Shown piece by piece: positions 1 through 7,272 of a DNA stretch of 37,299 nt. Positions within the stretch are counted from its first letter, which is position 1. Each line of letters begins with the position of its first letter. A model generated the notes under the pieces. That model saw only the letters and a list, made by a program, of their open reading frames with translations. It was not told the DNA's origin and ran no database searches. Location of the stretch: positions 1 to 37,299 of the forward strand of contig JADZDP010000214.1 of assembly GCA_020850995.1 (NCBI GenBank), read 5' to 3'. The DNA is from Deltaproteobacteria bacterium. GTDB taxonomy: Bacteria; Myxococcota; UBA727; VGSZ01. Both the position numbers and the translations under genes were made by a program.

Positions 1-2
1 AC

Positions 3-1070
3 CCCATCGTCCTCGTGCAGGACTACCACTTCGCGCTGGCGCCCCGCATGATCCGAAAGCGCCTGCCGCGCGCCACCATCCTCACCTTCTGGCACATCCC
101 CTGGCCCAACGTGGAGCGCGTCGGCATTTGTCCGTGGCGCGAGGAGCTGCTGCAGGGCCTGCTCGGCTCCAGCATCGTCGGCTTCCACACCGCGCAGCAC
201 TGCCGCAACTTCGTCGAGGCCGTCGACACCTTCCTCGAGAGCCGCATCGACCGCGAGAGCAACGCCATCGTGCAAGGCCAGCGACGCACGCTGGTGCGGC
301 CCTACCCCATCTCGATCGAGTGGCCCGTCCACTGGCTCGATCAGGTTCCGAACGTCGACGAATGCCGTCGGGGGGTGCGCGCCGAGCTCGGCCTGGCGCC
401 GGACGCCCTGCTTGGGGTCGGCGTCGATCGCCTCGATTACACCAAGGGCATCGAGGAGCGCTTCGCCGCCGTCGACGCGCTGTTGGCCAGCCGCCCGGAG
501 TTGCGCGGCCGCTTCGTGTTCGTGCAGCTGGCGGCGCCGAGCCGCACCAAGATCCCGCGCTACCACGAGCTCAACGAGCGCGTTGAAGAAGTCGCGCGCG
601 CCATCAACCAGCGCTGGGCACAGGGAGACTACCGGCCCATCCACCTGTTGCACGCGCACCACGATCCGGCGGCGGTCTTTCGCTACTATCGCGCGGCCGA
701 GCTCTGTTACGTGTCGAGCCTGCACGACGGCATGAACCTGGTCGCCAAGGAATTCGTCGCTGCCCGCGATGATGGCCTCGGCGTGCTGGTCTTGAGCCAG
801 TTCACCGGCGCCGCGCGCGACCTCACCGAGGCCTTGATCGTCAACCCCTACGACACCGACGAGGCCGCCAGCGCCCTGGCCGCCGCGCTGGACATGCCCG
901 CGAGCGAGCAGAAGGAGCGCATGCTCTCCATGCGGCGCATGGTCAGCGAGTTCAACGTCTATCGCTGGGCCGGGCGCATGATCATCGACGCCGCCGAGCT
1001 GCGGCGCCGCGATCGCCTGGCCGATCGCCTGAGCGGCTGGCGCGGCGCGCTGGCGCTCGAGCACCCATGA
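3..1070 (+). CDS. otsA: Trehalose-6-phosphate synthase, C-terminal part (5' end outside window)
   Basis: Glycosyltransferase family 20 enzyme that joins glucose from a nucleotide sugar to glucose-6-phosphate, giving trehalose-6-phosphate in the cytoplasm. The reading frame is open from the first base, so about 355 residues are present out of the usual 460-490 and the N-terminal sugar-phosphate loop is missing. Family motifs are clear: QDYHFALAP followed by TFWHIPWP, GVDRLDYTKGI in the nucleotide-sugar domain, and SSLHDGMNLVAKEF near the C-terminus. The stop TGA overlaps the ATG of otsB (ATGA), indicating translational coupling. Trehalose from this pair is a general osmotic and desiccation protectant. 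Identity is secure; the true start cannot be seen. Confidence 0.96.
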   Translation, partial: PIVLVQDYHFALAPRMIRKRLPRATILTFWHIPWPNVERVGICPWREELLQGLLGSSIVGFHTAQHCRNFVEAVDTFLESRIDRESNAIVQGQRRTLVRPYPISIEWPVHWLDQVPNVDECRRGVRAELGLAPDALLGVGVDRLDYTKGIEERFAAVDALLASRPELRGRFVFVQLAAPSRTKIPRYHELNERVEEVARAINQRWAQGDYRPIHLLHAHHDPAAVFRYYRAAELCYVSSLHDGMNLVAKEFVAARDDGLGVLVLSQFTGAARDLTEALIVNPYDTDEAASALAAALDMPASEQKERMLSMRRMVSEFNVYRWAGRMIIDAAELRRRDRLADRLSGWRGALALEHP

Positions 1071-1846
1071 TCCCCCTGCTCGGCCGCGAGGGCCAGCCCC
1101 TCTTGCGGGCGCTCGCCGGCTCCTCGTCGCTCTTGGCCTTCGACTTCGACGGTACGCTGGCCCCCATCGTCGACGATCGGCGGCGCGCGGCGCTGCGGCC
1201 GCGCACGCGCGCGCTCTTGGCGCGCACCGCGACCCTCTATCCGTGCGCGCTCATCACCGGCCGCGCCCGCGCCGATGTCGCGCGTCGGCTCGCCGGCACC
1301 GGCGTCGCGCACCTCATCGGCAATCACGGGCTCGAGGCGAAGGCGGGCAGCTCGGGCGCGGACCCCGCGGTCCGCCGCGCCCACGCGCTGCTGCGCGTGG
1401 CGCTGCGGGACGCCGTGGGCGTCGACATCGAGGACAAGGGCGCCACCCTCGCCGTGCACTACCGGCACGCGCCCCAGCAAGCGGATGCGCGCGCGCGCAT
1501 CGTCGCCGCGCTCGCCCCGCTCTCGTCCTCGCTGCGCCTGCTCGGCGGACACTTCGTGCTCAACGTGCTGCCCGCGGGCGCTGGCGACAAGGGCACGGCC
1601 TTCGCGGCGCTGTGGGACAGGCTCGGCGCCGACGTCGCGCTCTTTGTCGGCGACGACCTGACCGACGAGCCCGCCTTCGAGCTGGCGCGTTGGCGGCCCT
1701 TGATCGGCGCCTACGTCGGTGTCAACGCGCGCAGCAGCGCCGGCACTTACTTGCGGAACCAGCGCGAGGTCGACCTGCTGTTGGAGCGTTTGGTGGAGCT
1801 TCGTCTGGGACACTCCAAGGGACGAACGCGCAGGAGGCCGCGGTGA
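1067..1846 (+). CDS. otsB: Trehalose-6-phosphate phosphatase
   Basis: HAD-superfamily phosphatase that removes the phosphate from the OtsA product to release trehalose. The 259-residue protein has motif I FDFDGTLAP (nucleophile D26, acid D28) and motif IV GDDLTDEPAF near residue 190, the standard pattern for OtsB. Its ATG lies inside the otsA stop and its own stop overlaps the GTG of the next gene (GTGA), so otsA, otsB and the antiporter are probably one transcript. The length is typical of the family. Function is well supported by motif and by pairing with otsA. Confidence 0.95.
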   Translation: MIPLLGREGQPLLRALAGSSSLLAFDFDGTLAPIVDDRRRAALRPRTRALLARTATLYPCALITGRARADVARRLAGTGVAHLIGNHGLEAKAGSSGADPAVRRAHALLRVALRDAVGVDIEDKGATLAVHYRHAPQQADARARIVAALAPLSSSLRLLGGHFVLNVLPAGAGDKGTAFAALWDRLGADVALFVGDDLTDEPAFELARWRPLIGAYVGVNARSSAGTYLRNQREVDLLLERLVELRLGHSKGRTRRRPR

Positions 1847-2814
1847 ACCCGTGGGTGCTGCTCCTCGGTGGTGGCGTGATGCTCTACTTCGGCGCCGAGT
1901 GGTTCGTCGCCGGCGCGTCGTCGCTGGCGCGGACCTTGCGCGTGCCGCAGCTCATCATCGGCCTCACGGTGGTGGCCTACGGCACCTCGGCGCCCGAGAT
2001 CATCGTGGGCATCGAGGCGGCCGCCGCCGGTCACCGCGACGTGGCGCTCGGCAACGTGGTCGGCTCCAACATCGCCAACATCGGGCTCATCCTCGGCCTC
2101 ACCGCGCTCTTGCGACCCGCCCGCGTCGACGGTGCGCTGGCGCGCCGCGAGCTGCCGGTGCTGGTCGCCAGCGCGGTGCTGGTGCCGCTCTTGCTGCTCG
2201 ACGGCGTCATCCGGACCTGGGAGGCCATCGGGCTCGTGCTGGTGGCGGCGGCGTACACGGCGTTCATGGTCCGCAGCGCGCGCCGCGCGGCGCTTGGCGA
2301 GGCCCAGGCCGCCGCCCGCTCCACCCTCGATGCCGCCGACGCCGCCGGCGGGCCCCGCCCCAAGGGAGCCTGGCGCGCGGCCGCCACCGCATTGGTGGGC
2401 CTGGCCATCCTGCTCATCGGCGGCAACCTGTTCATCGACGGCGCGGTGGAGGTGGCCAAGCGCATCGGCATGAGCGAGCGCATCGTCGGCCTCACCTTGG
2501 TGGCCGTGGGCACCTCGCTGCCCGAGCTCATCACCAGCCTCATCGCGGCGCGGCGCGGGCACTCGGACATCGCCATCGGCAACGTCATCGGCTCCAACAC
2601 CTTCAACGTCTTCTTGTGCCTGGGCGCCGCCGCGCTCGCCGGCCCGGTGGGATCGCCGCTCGCCACCGTGGCTGTCGAGGTGGTGGTGCTCTTCGTGATG
2701 ACGGCGTTGGCGGCGTGGTTCATCCGCAGTGAGCGCCACGTCACGCGACTCGAAGGCGCGGTGGCGCTGGCGCTCTACCTCGTGTTCACCCTCGTCACGG
2801 TGCTGCGTGGTTGA
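1843..2814 (+). CDS. Calcium/sodium antiporter, CaCA family (YrbG-like)
   Basis: Inner-membrane cation/Ca2+ exchanger of 323 residues. The two alpha-repeats that define the family are visible as related segments, one per half: GTSAPEIIVGIEAAAAGH then GNVVGSNIANIG, and GTSLPELITSLIAARRGH then GNVIGSNTFNVF. Each carries the acidic ion-binding residue after GTS. Around ten hydrophobic helices flank them. The GTG at 1843 is chosen because a CAGGAGG ribosome site lies 5 nt upstream and it overlaps the otsB stop; the frame is open further upstream but only as a shadow of otsB. Coupling to trehalose genes suggests a shared osmotic or ionic stress role, which is inference. Confidence 0.93.
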   Translation: MNPWVLLLGGGVMLYFGAEWFVAGASSLARTLRVPQLIIGLTVVAYGTSAPEIIVGIEAAAAGHRDVALGNVVGSNIANIGLILGLTALLRPARVDGALARRELPVLVASAVLVPLLLLDGVIRTWEAIGLVLVAAAYTAFMVRSARRAALGEAQAAARSTLDAADAAGGPRPKGAWRAAATALVGLAILLIGGNLFIDGAVEVAKRIGMSERIVGLTLVAVGTSLPELITSLIAARRGHSDIAIGNVIGSNTFNVFLCLGAAALAGPVGSPLATVAVEVVVLFVMTALAAWFIRSERHVTRLEGAVALALYLVFTLVTVLRG

Positions 2815-3319
2815 TCCGAAAGACCCCGATGTCGCCGAGCGCGCGCTCGGCCCGGCGCTCGACTTCCTGCGTGAGCTGTGGCGCGTCAACCACGCGCTCG
2901 AGCGCCTATCGGCGCGCATGGAGCGCGAGCTCGGCATCACCGCACAGCAGCGGCTGGTGCTCCGCTGCCTCGCGCACCGAGACAAGATCAGCGCTGGCGG
3001 CCTCGCCGAGCTCATGCACCTCGATCCCGGCACGGTGTCGGCGGCGCTGCGCCGGCTGGAGGCCAAAGGATTGGTTCGCCGCACTCGCCCAGCAGACGAC
3101 CGGCGCCGCGTGGTGGTCAATCTGACGGCGCGCGGGCGCGCGCTGGCGCAGCCCGTCCGCGGGACCGTCGAGCATGCGGTGGCGAAGCTGATCGAGTCGC
3201 TGTCGGTGAACGAGCACGAAGCCACGCGGCGCGCGCTCACGCGCCTGACGATGCTGATGGACCGGGAGCGCGCGCCGAAGGCTCGCCCTTCGACATCCAC
3301 GCCGCCGCGACCAGCATGA
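2807..3319 (+). CDS. MarR-family transcriptional regulator
   Basis: Winged-helix DNA-binding regulator of 170 residues. The MarR core is plain: a helix (WRVNHALERLSARMERELGI), the HTH around LAELMHLDPGTVSAALRRLEAKGLV, and the wing with the typical DDRRRVVVNLT strand. GTG at 2807 is preferred because it overlaps the last codons of the antiporter by 8 nt; no Shine-Dalgarno sequence is seen, so reinitiation from the upstream gene is likely. It is the last gene of the trehalose/antiporter chain and could regulate it or the facing exporter. The ligand is unknown. Its last 83 bp overlap the 3' end of the convergent EamA gene. Confidence 0.9.
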   Translation: MVDPKDPDVAERALGPALDFLRELWRVNHALERLSARMERELGITAQQRLVLRCLAHRDKISAGGLAELMHLDPGTVSAALRRLEAKGLVRRTRPADDRRRVVVNLTARGRALAQPVRGTVEHAVAKLIESLSVNEHEATRRALTRLTMLMDRERAPKARPSTSTPPRPA

Positions 3320-4145
3320 GGCCTGCGCCGAGCGCGGCCGAGGCCCCGAGCGGCTCCTGCCAGACCAGCGCGCCCGCCAACACGGCGACGAGCGGCTCGC
3401 ACAGCGTCAGCACCCCGGCGCGGCTCGCTGGCGTGGTGGCCAAGCCCGTGAAGAAGAGCACCAGCGGGAGGGCGCCGCACAAGAGGCCGCCGGCCAAGAG
3501 CCAGGCGAGGGGCGCGGGCGCGAGCACGAGATCGTGTGCGCTCGGCAGGACCAAGAGCAGGATCAGGAGCGCCGGCGCCTTGCTGAAGGCGCCGAGCTCC
3601 CACGCCGAGAAGCGCGTCACCAGCCGCTTCTGCACCACCACGCTGCCGCCGTAACAGAGGGCCGACGCGGCGCCGAAGAGCGCTCCCGAGAGCTCGGGCC
3701 CGCTCAAGGGGTGCGCCCACGGCTGCAAGAGCAAGCCAAGGCCCAGCAAGGCGGCCGCCAGCGCGCCGAAGGTGCGCAGACGCCAGCGCTCGCCGAGCAG
3801 GAGCGGGGCGAGCAGCGCCACGACGAGCGGGGCGAGATAGTGCGTCAACACGGCCACCGCCACCGTGGTGCGCTGCATGGCAAGGAGGAAGGTGAGGAAG
3901 TTGAGCCCGTCGAGCACGCCGGCGAAGCACAGGCGCAGCCAGTCGCCACGGGCGCGCGCGGGCGCGCGCGCGCAATCACGGAGCGCGATGGGCAGAAGCA
4001 CCACGCCCATGAGGCCGAGCACCACGATGCCCTCCACCTCGGCGCTGAGCACCGTGGGCAAGGCGGCGCGCTCGGCGCTCCGATAAAAGATCGACCACAG
4101 GCCCCACAGCGAGGCCGAGCACGCGATGAGGAGCGATCCGCGCAT
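3237..4145 (-). CDS. EamA/DMT-superfamily transporter
   Basis: Integral membrane protein of 302 residues with about ten hydrophobic helices in two EamA repeats, roughly residues 5-135 and 150-285. The typical end-of-repeat signatures are present: YLAPLVVALLAPLLLGER in the first half and LCEPLVAVLAGALVWQEPL in the second. Members export metabolites or amino acids; the substrate cannot be told from sequence. The gene starts only 6 nt after the stop of the upstream lipoprotein gene on the same strand, so the two are probably cotranscribed. The hydrophilic tail overlaps the marR 3' end tail-to-tail by 83 bp, an unusually long convergent overlap. Confidence 0.9.
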   Translation of the reverse strand: MRGSLLIACSASLWGLWSIFYRSAERAALPTVLSAEVEGIVVLGLMGVVLLPIALRDCARAPARARGDWLRLCFAGVLDGLNFLTFLLAMQRTTVAVAVLTHYLAPLVVALLAPLLLGERWRLRTFGALAAALLGLGLLLQPWAHPLSGPELSGALFGAASALCYGGSVVVQKRLVTRFSAWELGAFSKAPALLILLLVLPSAHDLVLAPAPLAWLLAGGLLCGALPLVLFFTGLATTPASRAGVLTLCEPLVAVLAGALVWQEPLGASAALGAGLMLVAAAWMSKGEPSARAPGPSASSGA

Positions 4146-4151
4146 CGAGAA

Positions 4152-5255
4152 TCAGCGCAGCTTGAGGAAGCTGACGCGCGCGTTGCCGCCGCCCGCGATG
4201 TCGTCGACGACCACCACGGCGGCCATGCCGTGCGAGGTCTTCTTGTTGAGCATCTGCCAGCCAAACGAGCTGGCGCTGCCGGCGTTGATGTACAGCTTGT
4301 CCACGGGCCGCCGCATGGGCAGCTTGATGGGTGGCTGCCGCTCCACGTCGCTGGTGGCGCGCCCACCGGCCTCGAGGATGTGCGAGAAGATGCCGAACTT
4401 CACGGGCAGGTCGCGCAGCATCGCCTGCAAGCTCTCGTCGCCCACGTTGCCGGCGCTGGCGGCGAAGTCGAGGGACTGCTTGCCGCGCCCGCGCGGCGGC
4501 CCGTGGGCCAGCACGATGACGGTCTCGCCCTTGTCGACGAGGGGCTTGAGCTGTTTCTCGAGCGCGTCCACCTGCTCCTCGTCGTAGTAGCAGGCCGCCG
4601 GCTTGACGAACTGGCGCACGCTCCAGCCCGGCAAGGAGAACAAGTGCACGCCGCCGAGATCCACGTGGCGCAGCAGGTTCATGTTGAAGATGTGCGGGTA
4701 CTTCTTATCGGGTCCGTTGAAGGTCTCGGTGAAGGCGCTGGTCCACTCGTAGTTTCCCGAGTGCACGAAGATGGGGACCTTGATGGTCTCGCCGAGCATG
4801 GTGGCCACCTTGGCCAGGTCGCCGGCCTCGTCGCCGATGAGATCGCCGTTGGCCACCACGATGTGCACGCCGAGCTTCTTGAACTCGCGCGCGGCCTTTT
4901 GGATGTTCTGCTTGGTCTTGTACTCGGCGTCCTTGATGGCGCCGAGCACGCCGATCTTGAGCGGCCCGCGCCACGGGCCGTCGGCCATCAAGCGCAAGGT
5001 GCTCCCTTGGATCTCGAAGCTGCGACCCGCCGCCTGCACCGTGCTCTTCTCGGGCAAGGTGAAGAAGGGCCCCGGGCACTGGTGGCCCCACTTGGAGACC
5101 GCCTCGTCCCAGGTCTGAGGCTCGGGGTCGGGCTCGGGCTCGGGCTCGGGCGCCTTCGCGGGCGCGGGCGGGGGTGGCGGGGGCGGGGGCGGCGGCGACG
5201 CGCAGGCCGCGACGACGAGCGCCGCGAGAGCGAGGGCCGATGCAGCGTGCCGCAT
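4152..5255 (-). CDS. Divergent metallophosphoesterase-like lipoprotein with Pro-rich linker
   Basis: Predicted 367-residue lipoprotein. The signal peptide ends in a lipobox (VVAAC, Cys18), followed by ten prolines and an EPEPEPDPEP stretch that looks like an extended envelope linker. The globular part keeps parts of the calcineurin-like phosphoesterase pattern: VANGDLIGDE (GD motif), HSGNYEW at the place of GNH(D/E), and VLAHGPPRG (H motif). The first D-x-H motif and the final GHxH are not recognisable (GAIKDAEY and SHILEAGG stand there), so the metal site is atypical. A CATAAG box lies 8 nt before the ATG, with TCGACG 16 nt further upstream. The next gene, an EamA exporter, follows after 6 nt. 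Fold is moderately supported; activity is uncertain. Confidence 0.75.
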   Translation of the reverse strand: MRHAASALALAALVVAACASPPPPPPPPPPAPAKAPEPEPEPDPEPQTWDEAVSKWGHQCPGPFFTLPEKSTVQAAGRSFEIQGSTLRLMADGPWRGPLKIGVLGAIKDAEYKTKQNIQKAAREFKKLGVHIVVANGDLIGDEAGDLAKVATMLGETIKVPIFVHSGNYEWTSAFTETFNGPDKKYPHIFNMNLLRHVDLGGVHLFSLPGWSVRQFVKPAACYYDEEQVDALEKQLKPLVDKGETVIVLAHGPPRGRGKQSLDFAASAGNVGDESLQAMLRDLPVKFGIFSHILEAGGRATSDVERQPPIKLPMRRPVDKLYINAGSASSFGWQMLNKKTSHGMAAVVVVDDIAGGGNARVSFLKLR

Positions 5256-5313
5256 GGGCGGACCTTATGCCGGCGCCCGGGGTGGCGTCGAGTGACGACC
5301 TTCCAGCATCGAG

Positions 5314-6135
5314 TCATCGCGCCGGTGTCAGAGGAGCGGCACCACGATGCCGGCGGACGGCTGCGAGCGCCGCGACCGGCACACCGAAGTGCTCGTGCAA
5401 GATCCTGAGGTGCGTTCGAAGCGGAGCGGCCGTGGCGAAGCGCAGGCCCTCGCCCCGCTCCTTTTCGCTGCCGACGTGTGTCGCCACCAGGCATGGGCGC
5501 GCGCGCGGCTCTTCGGAGATCACCCAGACCCCGCCACCGCTCGCGCCCTTCAGGCTGGGCAGCTCCGCGGCGCGCCCAGTGTCGAGATCGAATGCGTCGT
5601 TGTCGTCAATGATGATGACCAAATGGCCGTCATCTGCTCGCCGCTCGAAGAAGGACTGGTAGGCGAACATCTCAATGTGGAAGTGGCCGTCGCTGCGCTG
5701 ATCATAGCGTACGCCGGGGCAGCCAACGATCGTAGCCGAGGTCGTGTCGAGGCCATCGCAGTGCGGCTCGACGAGGATGAGGTCGTCGCATGCGAGCGCG
5801 CGCTTTCGGAGCCGTCTTGCCGTTTTGTCGTTGTTTGGAAGCAGCTCGATGACGCCGGCGTCGACGGGATCACGCACCCCAAGTGCTCGACCTGCCACGA
5901 CGTCCGGCAAGACCTGAGACTTGCCGAGGAATGGCCCGATCAGGATCTTCTGGCCCGACTCGGCGAAAGCGCCAACGACATGGCCAGCGGTGAGCACGAA
6001 GTAGCGCTCGTCGCACAGCACGACCACACCACTGCCCTCGAGAGCGAAATCCGATTGCCGAAATAAGGGGACCGTCGACCTCACGCTCGCCGCGCGAATG
6101 CTGCGCAGCTCGAGCTCCCGAACGGTCTCGCTCAC
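5314..6135 (-). CDS. Trypsin-like serine protease domain protein, no signal peptide
   Basis: Chymotrypsin-fold peptidase of 273 residues. The triad can be placed in order: His52 in LTAGHVVG, Asp92 in DPVDAGVIELL and Ser199 in LKGASGGGVW. The N-terminus (MSETVRELELRS) is hydrophilic with no signal peptide or membrane helix, so the enzyme probably stays in the cytoplasm. The GTG start (GTGAGCGAG) is taken because nothing better lies upstream. It follows a toxin-antitoxin pair on the same strand after 177 bp that contains a hairpin, so it may have its own promoter. Base composition looks less G+C-rich than its neighbours. Such stand-alone trypsin-like proteins occur in bacterial conflict and stress loci; the target here is unknown. 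Confidence 0.8.
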   Translation of the reverse strand: MSETVRELELRSIRAASVRSTVPLFRQSDFALEGSGVVVLCDERYFVLTAGHVVGAFAESGQKILIGPFLGKSQVLPDVVAGRALGVRDPVDAGVIELLPNNDKTARRLRKRALACDDLILVEPHCDGLDTTSATIVGCPGVRYDQRSDGHFHIEMFAYQSFFERRADDGHLVIIIDDNDAFDLDTGRAAELPSLKGASGGGVWVISEEPRARPCLVATHVGSEKERGEGLRFATAAPLRTHLRILHEHFGVPVAALAAVRRHRGAAPLTPAR

Positions 6136-6263
6136 GGATGGAGCCTACAGCGGAGACGTCGTGCAATGCGCAATCAGGCACATTGACGCGTGGAGTGTGC
6201 TCGGGAGCATTCTTGAGCGACCGAATACGCCGGCACGAAGCAATCAACGTGATCCACGAAGGA

Positions 6264-6299
6264 CCGACTTCCTCTGGCGCCAGCGCAGCAGGAAGTCGG
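6264..6299 (-). terminator. Hairpin after the toxin-antitoxin operon
   Basis: Perfect 10-bp inverted arms, CCGACTTCCT at 6264-6273 and AGGAAGTCGG at 6290-6299, with a 16-nt loop that itself contains the palindrome CTGGCGCCAG. It lies 13 bp beyond the antitoxin stop codon in the direction of transcription. No clear U-run follows, so it could end the transcript in a Rho-dependent way or stabilise its 3' end rather than act as a classic intrinsic terminator. Confidence 0.55.
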
Positions 6300-6312
6300 C
6301 CGCCACCGTCGC

Positions 6313-6744
6313 TCAGTGCCCCGAGGAAACCAAGGGCACCGTCACCTGTCTTGGCGGCTGCGTGTTCGCTGCGATCCTCGACATCAGCTCGAGCGCAGGC
6401 ATGCGCTTGCCCGCCTTGTCGAGGACGAGCTTGGCCAACAAGAGCCAGGCGGCGCGGTCCATCGGGCGCTCACCTCGCTCCCAGCGAGACACGCTCTCCG
6501 GACGGACGTCGAGCAGCTCAGCGAGGTGCTTGGCCTGCAGGCCGACGGCGCGTCGCATCCACGAGAAGGTCTCGCCGAGAACAGGCCCCTCCGCGGCGAT
6601 GGCGGCCGCAATGGACAGCTCCGCGGCCACGAGGTCCTTGCCCTTGATGATCAGCTCGCCATCAGCGGCGACGTGCGCCGGCACCGCCACGGCGTAGGTG
6701 CGGCCGGCGATCTTGCGATGAATGGTGCTCTTCTTCTTGGCCAT
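6313..6744 (-). CDS. MqsA/YgiT-like HTH antitoxin without zinc-binding cysteines
   Basis: A 143-residue protein with a C-terminal XRE-type helix-turn-helix at about residues 61-92 (WMRRAVGLQAKHLAELLDV then RPESVSRWERGER). The N-terminal part (RTYAVAVPAHVAADGELIIK, then a helix) aligns by eye with the N-terminal zinc ribbon of MqsA/YgiT antitoxins, but the positions normally held by Cys pairs are Ala or other residues; the protein has no cysteine. It sits 8 nt after the toxin stop, in the toxin-first order typical of mqsRA-like loci, and probably both neutralises the toxin and binds the operator upstream of it. Family assignment comes from recognised pattern and context. Confidence 0.8.
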   Translation of the reverse strand: MAKKKSTIHRKIAGRTYAVAVPAHVAADGELIIKGKDLVAAELSIAAAIAAEGPVLGETFSWMRRAVGLQAKHLAELLDVRPESVSRWERGERPMDRAAWLLLAKLVLDKAGKRMPALELMSRIAANTQPPRQVTVPLVSSGH

Positions 6745-6752
6745 CGCTGTCC

Positions 6753-7040
6753 TCAGGGTGGGTAGTGGACCGTGACAACGCGAACTCGATCATCCTCGAT
6801 GATGAGCACGACGACGGCGTAGCGCTCGCCGGCGACCAGGGGCCCATAGACCTTCCACTTCTCGCGGGCGCCGGTCTGCCGCAGCACGTCTTCGGCGTTC
6901 TCAAGGAGGTGGAACACGTCGTACGCGCTCACGCCATCGTCGGCCATGGACTCGTCAGCAGCGTGAGCCGTGAATTCGACCGCGTCATGACCACGAGCAC
7001 CGGCCGCACGGATCACCTTCTTGGCCGCCGCCGGCGTCAT
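6753..7040 (-). CDS. DUF4258-type toxin of a type II toxin-antitoxin pair
   Basis: Small 95-residue protein with the DUF4258 pattern: an N-terminal helix (AAAKKVIRAAGA), FTAHAADESMADDGVSAYDV (the 'HA..RM' helix-turn region), then a beta-sheet with KWKVYGPLVAGERYAVVVL and a final VRVVTVHYPP strand. Proteins of this family are usually RelE/MqsR-like toxins, thought to act as ribonucleases. The ATG at 7040 is chosen because a good promoter (TTGACC, 17 nt, TACGCT) ends 6 nt before it, giving a leaderless message. A GTG at 7082 is also in frame and preceded by GGAG; it would add 14 residues and place the operator inside the coding region. An antitoxin gene follows after 8 nt. Confidence 0.75.
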   Translation of the reverse strand: MTPAAAKKVIRAAGARGHDAVEFTAHAADESMADDGVSAYDVFHLLENAEDVLRQTGAREKWKVYGPLVAGERYAVVVLIIEDDRVRVVTVHYPP

Positions 7041-7046
7041 CTGAAG

Positions 7047-7076
7047 AGCGTAGTCGTGACTTGACCATTGGTCAAG
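7047..7076 (-). promoter_or_regulatory. Toxin-antitoxin promoter with overlapping palindromic operator
   Basis: Read on the minus strand, TTGACC (7075-7070) and TACGCT (7052-7047) are separated by 17 nt, a near-consensus housekeeping promoter. A perfect palindrome, CTTGACC-AAT-GGTCAAG (7076-7060), covers the -35 box and part of the spacer. This is the expected place for autorepression by the HTH antitoxin. The -10 box ends 6 nt before the ATG at 7040, so transcription probably starts at or next to the start codon. Confidence 0.65.
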
Positions 7077-7272
7077 ACGCACCCACGGCTCCAGCCCCCG
7101 CCGAGGGCGCAGCCCCCGGCCTCATCGCGCGCAAGAAGCGCTGCATGGCGACGCTCGGTGTCGGCATCCACGGGAGCTCCCTCCTCGGGAACGCAGGCGC
7201 CAACGCGAGGCAACAACGAACACGTCGCCAACGAGGGTGTCTCGCGCATCTCGCCCCCAAGGTTGATCGCTG

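Noticed and set aside
1747..3975. Long minus-strand open frame of 742 codons
   Set aside because: It lies antisense to otsB, the antiporter and marR, and its product is Arg/Ala/Pro low-complexity with no domain; it is a G+C-driven shadow.
5120..5203. G-rich tracts as a regulatory G-quadruplex
   Set aside because: They are explained by the Pro and Glu-Pro codons of the lipoprotein linker.
3534..5408. Long plus-strand open frame opposite the EamA and lipoprotein genes
   Set aside because: The product is His/Gly/Glu-rich and without a fold; the minus-strand genes have clear domains.
6136..6263. Promoter for the serine-protease gene
   Set aside because: TTGCGC and TAGGCT are present upstream of the GTG but spaced at 20 nt, so I cannot support a specific promoter.
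7100..7120. Hairpin GCCGAGGGC-GCA-GCCCCCGGC as terminator of the M61 gene
   Set aside because: It lies about 150 bp past the stop codon, has an A-C mismatch and no U-run; could be chance in G+C-rich DNA.
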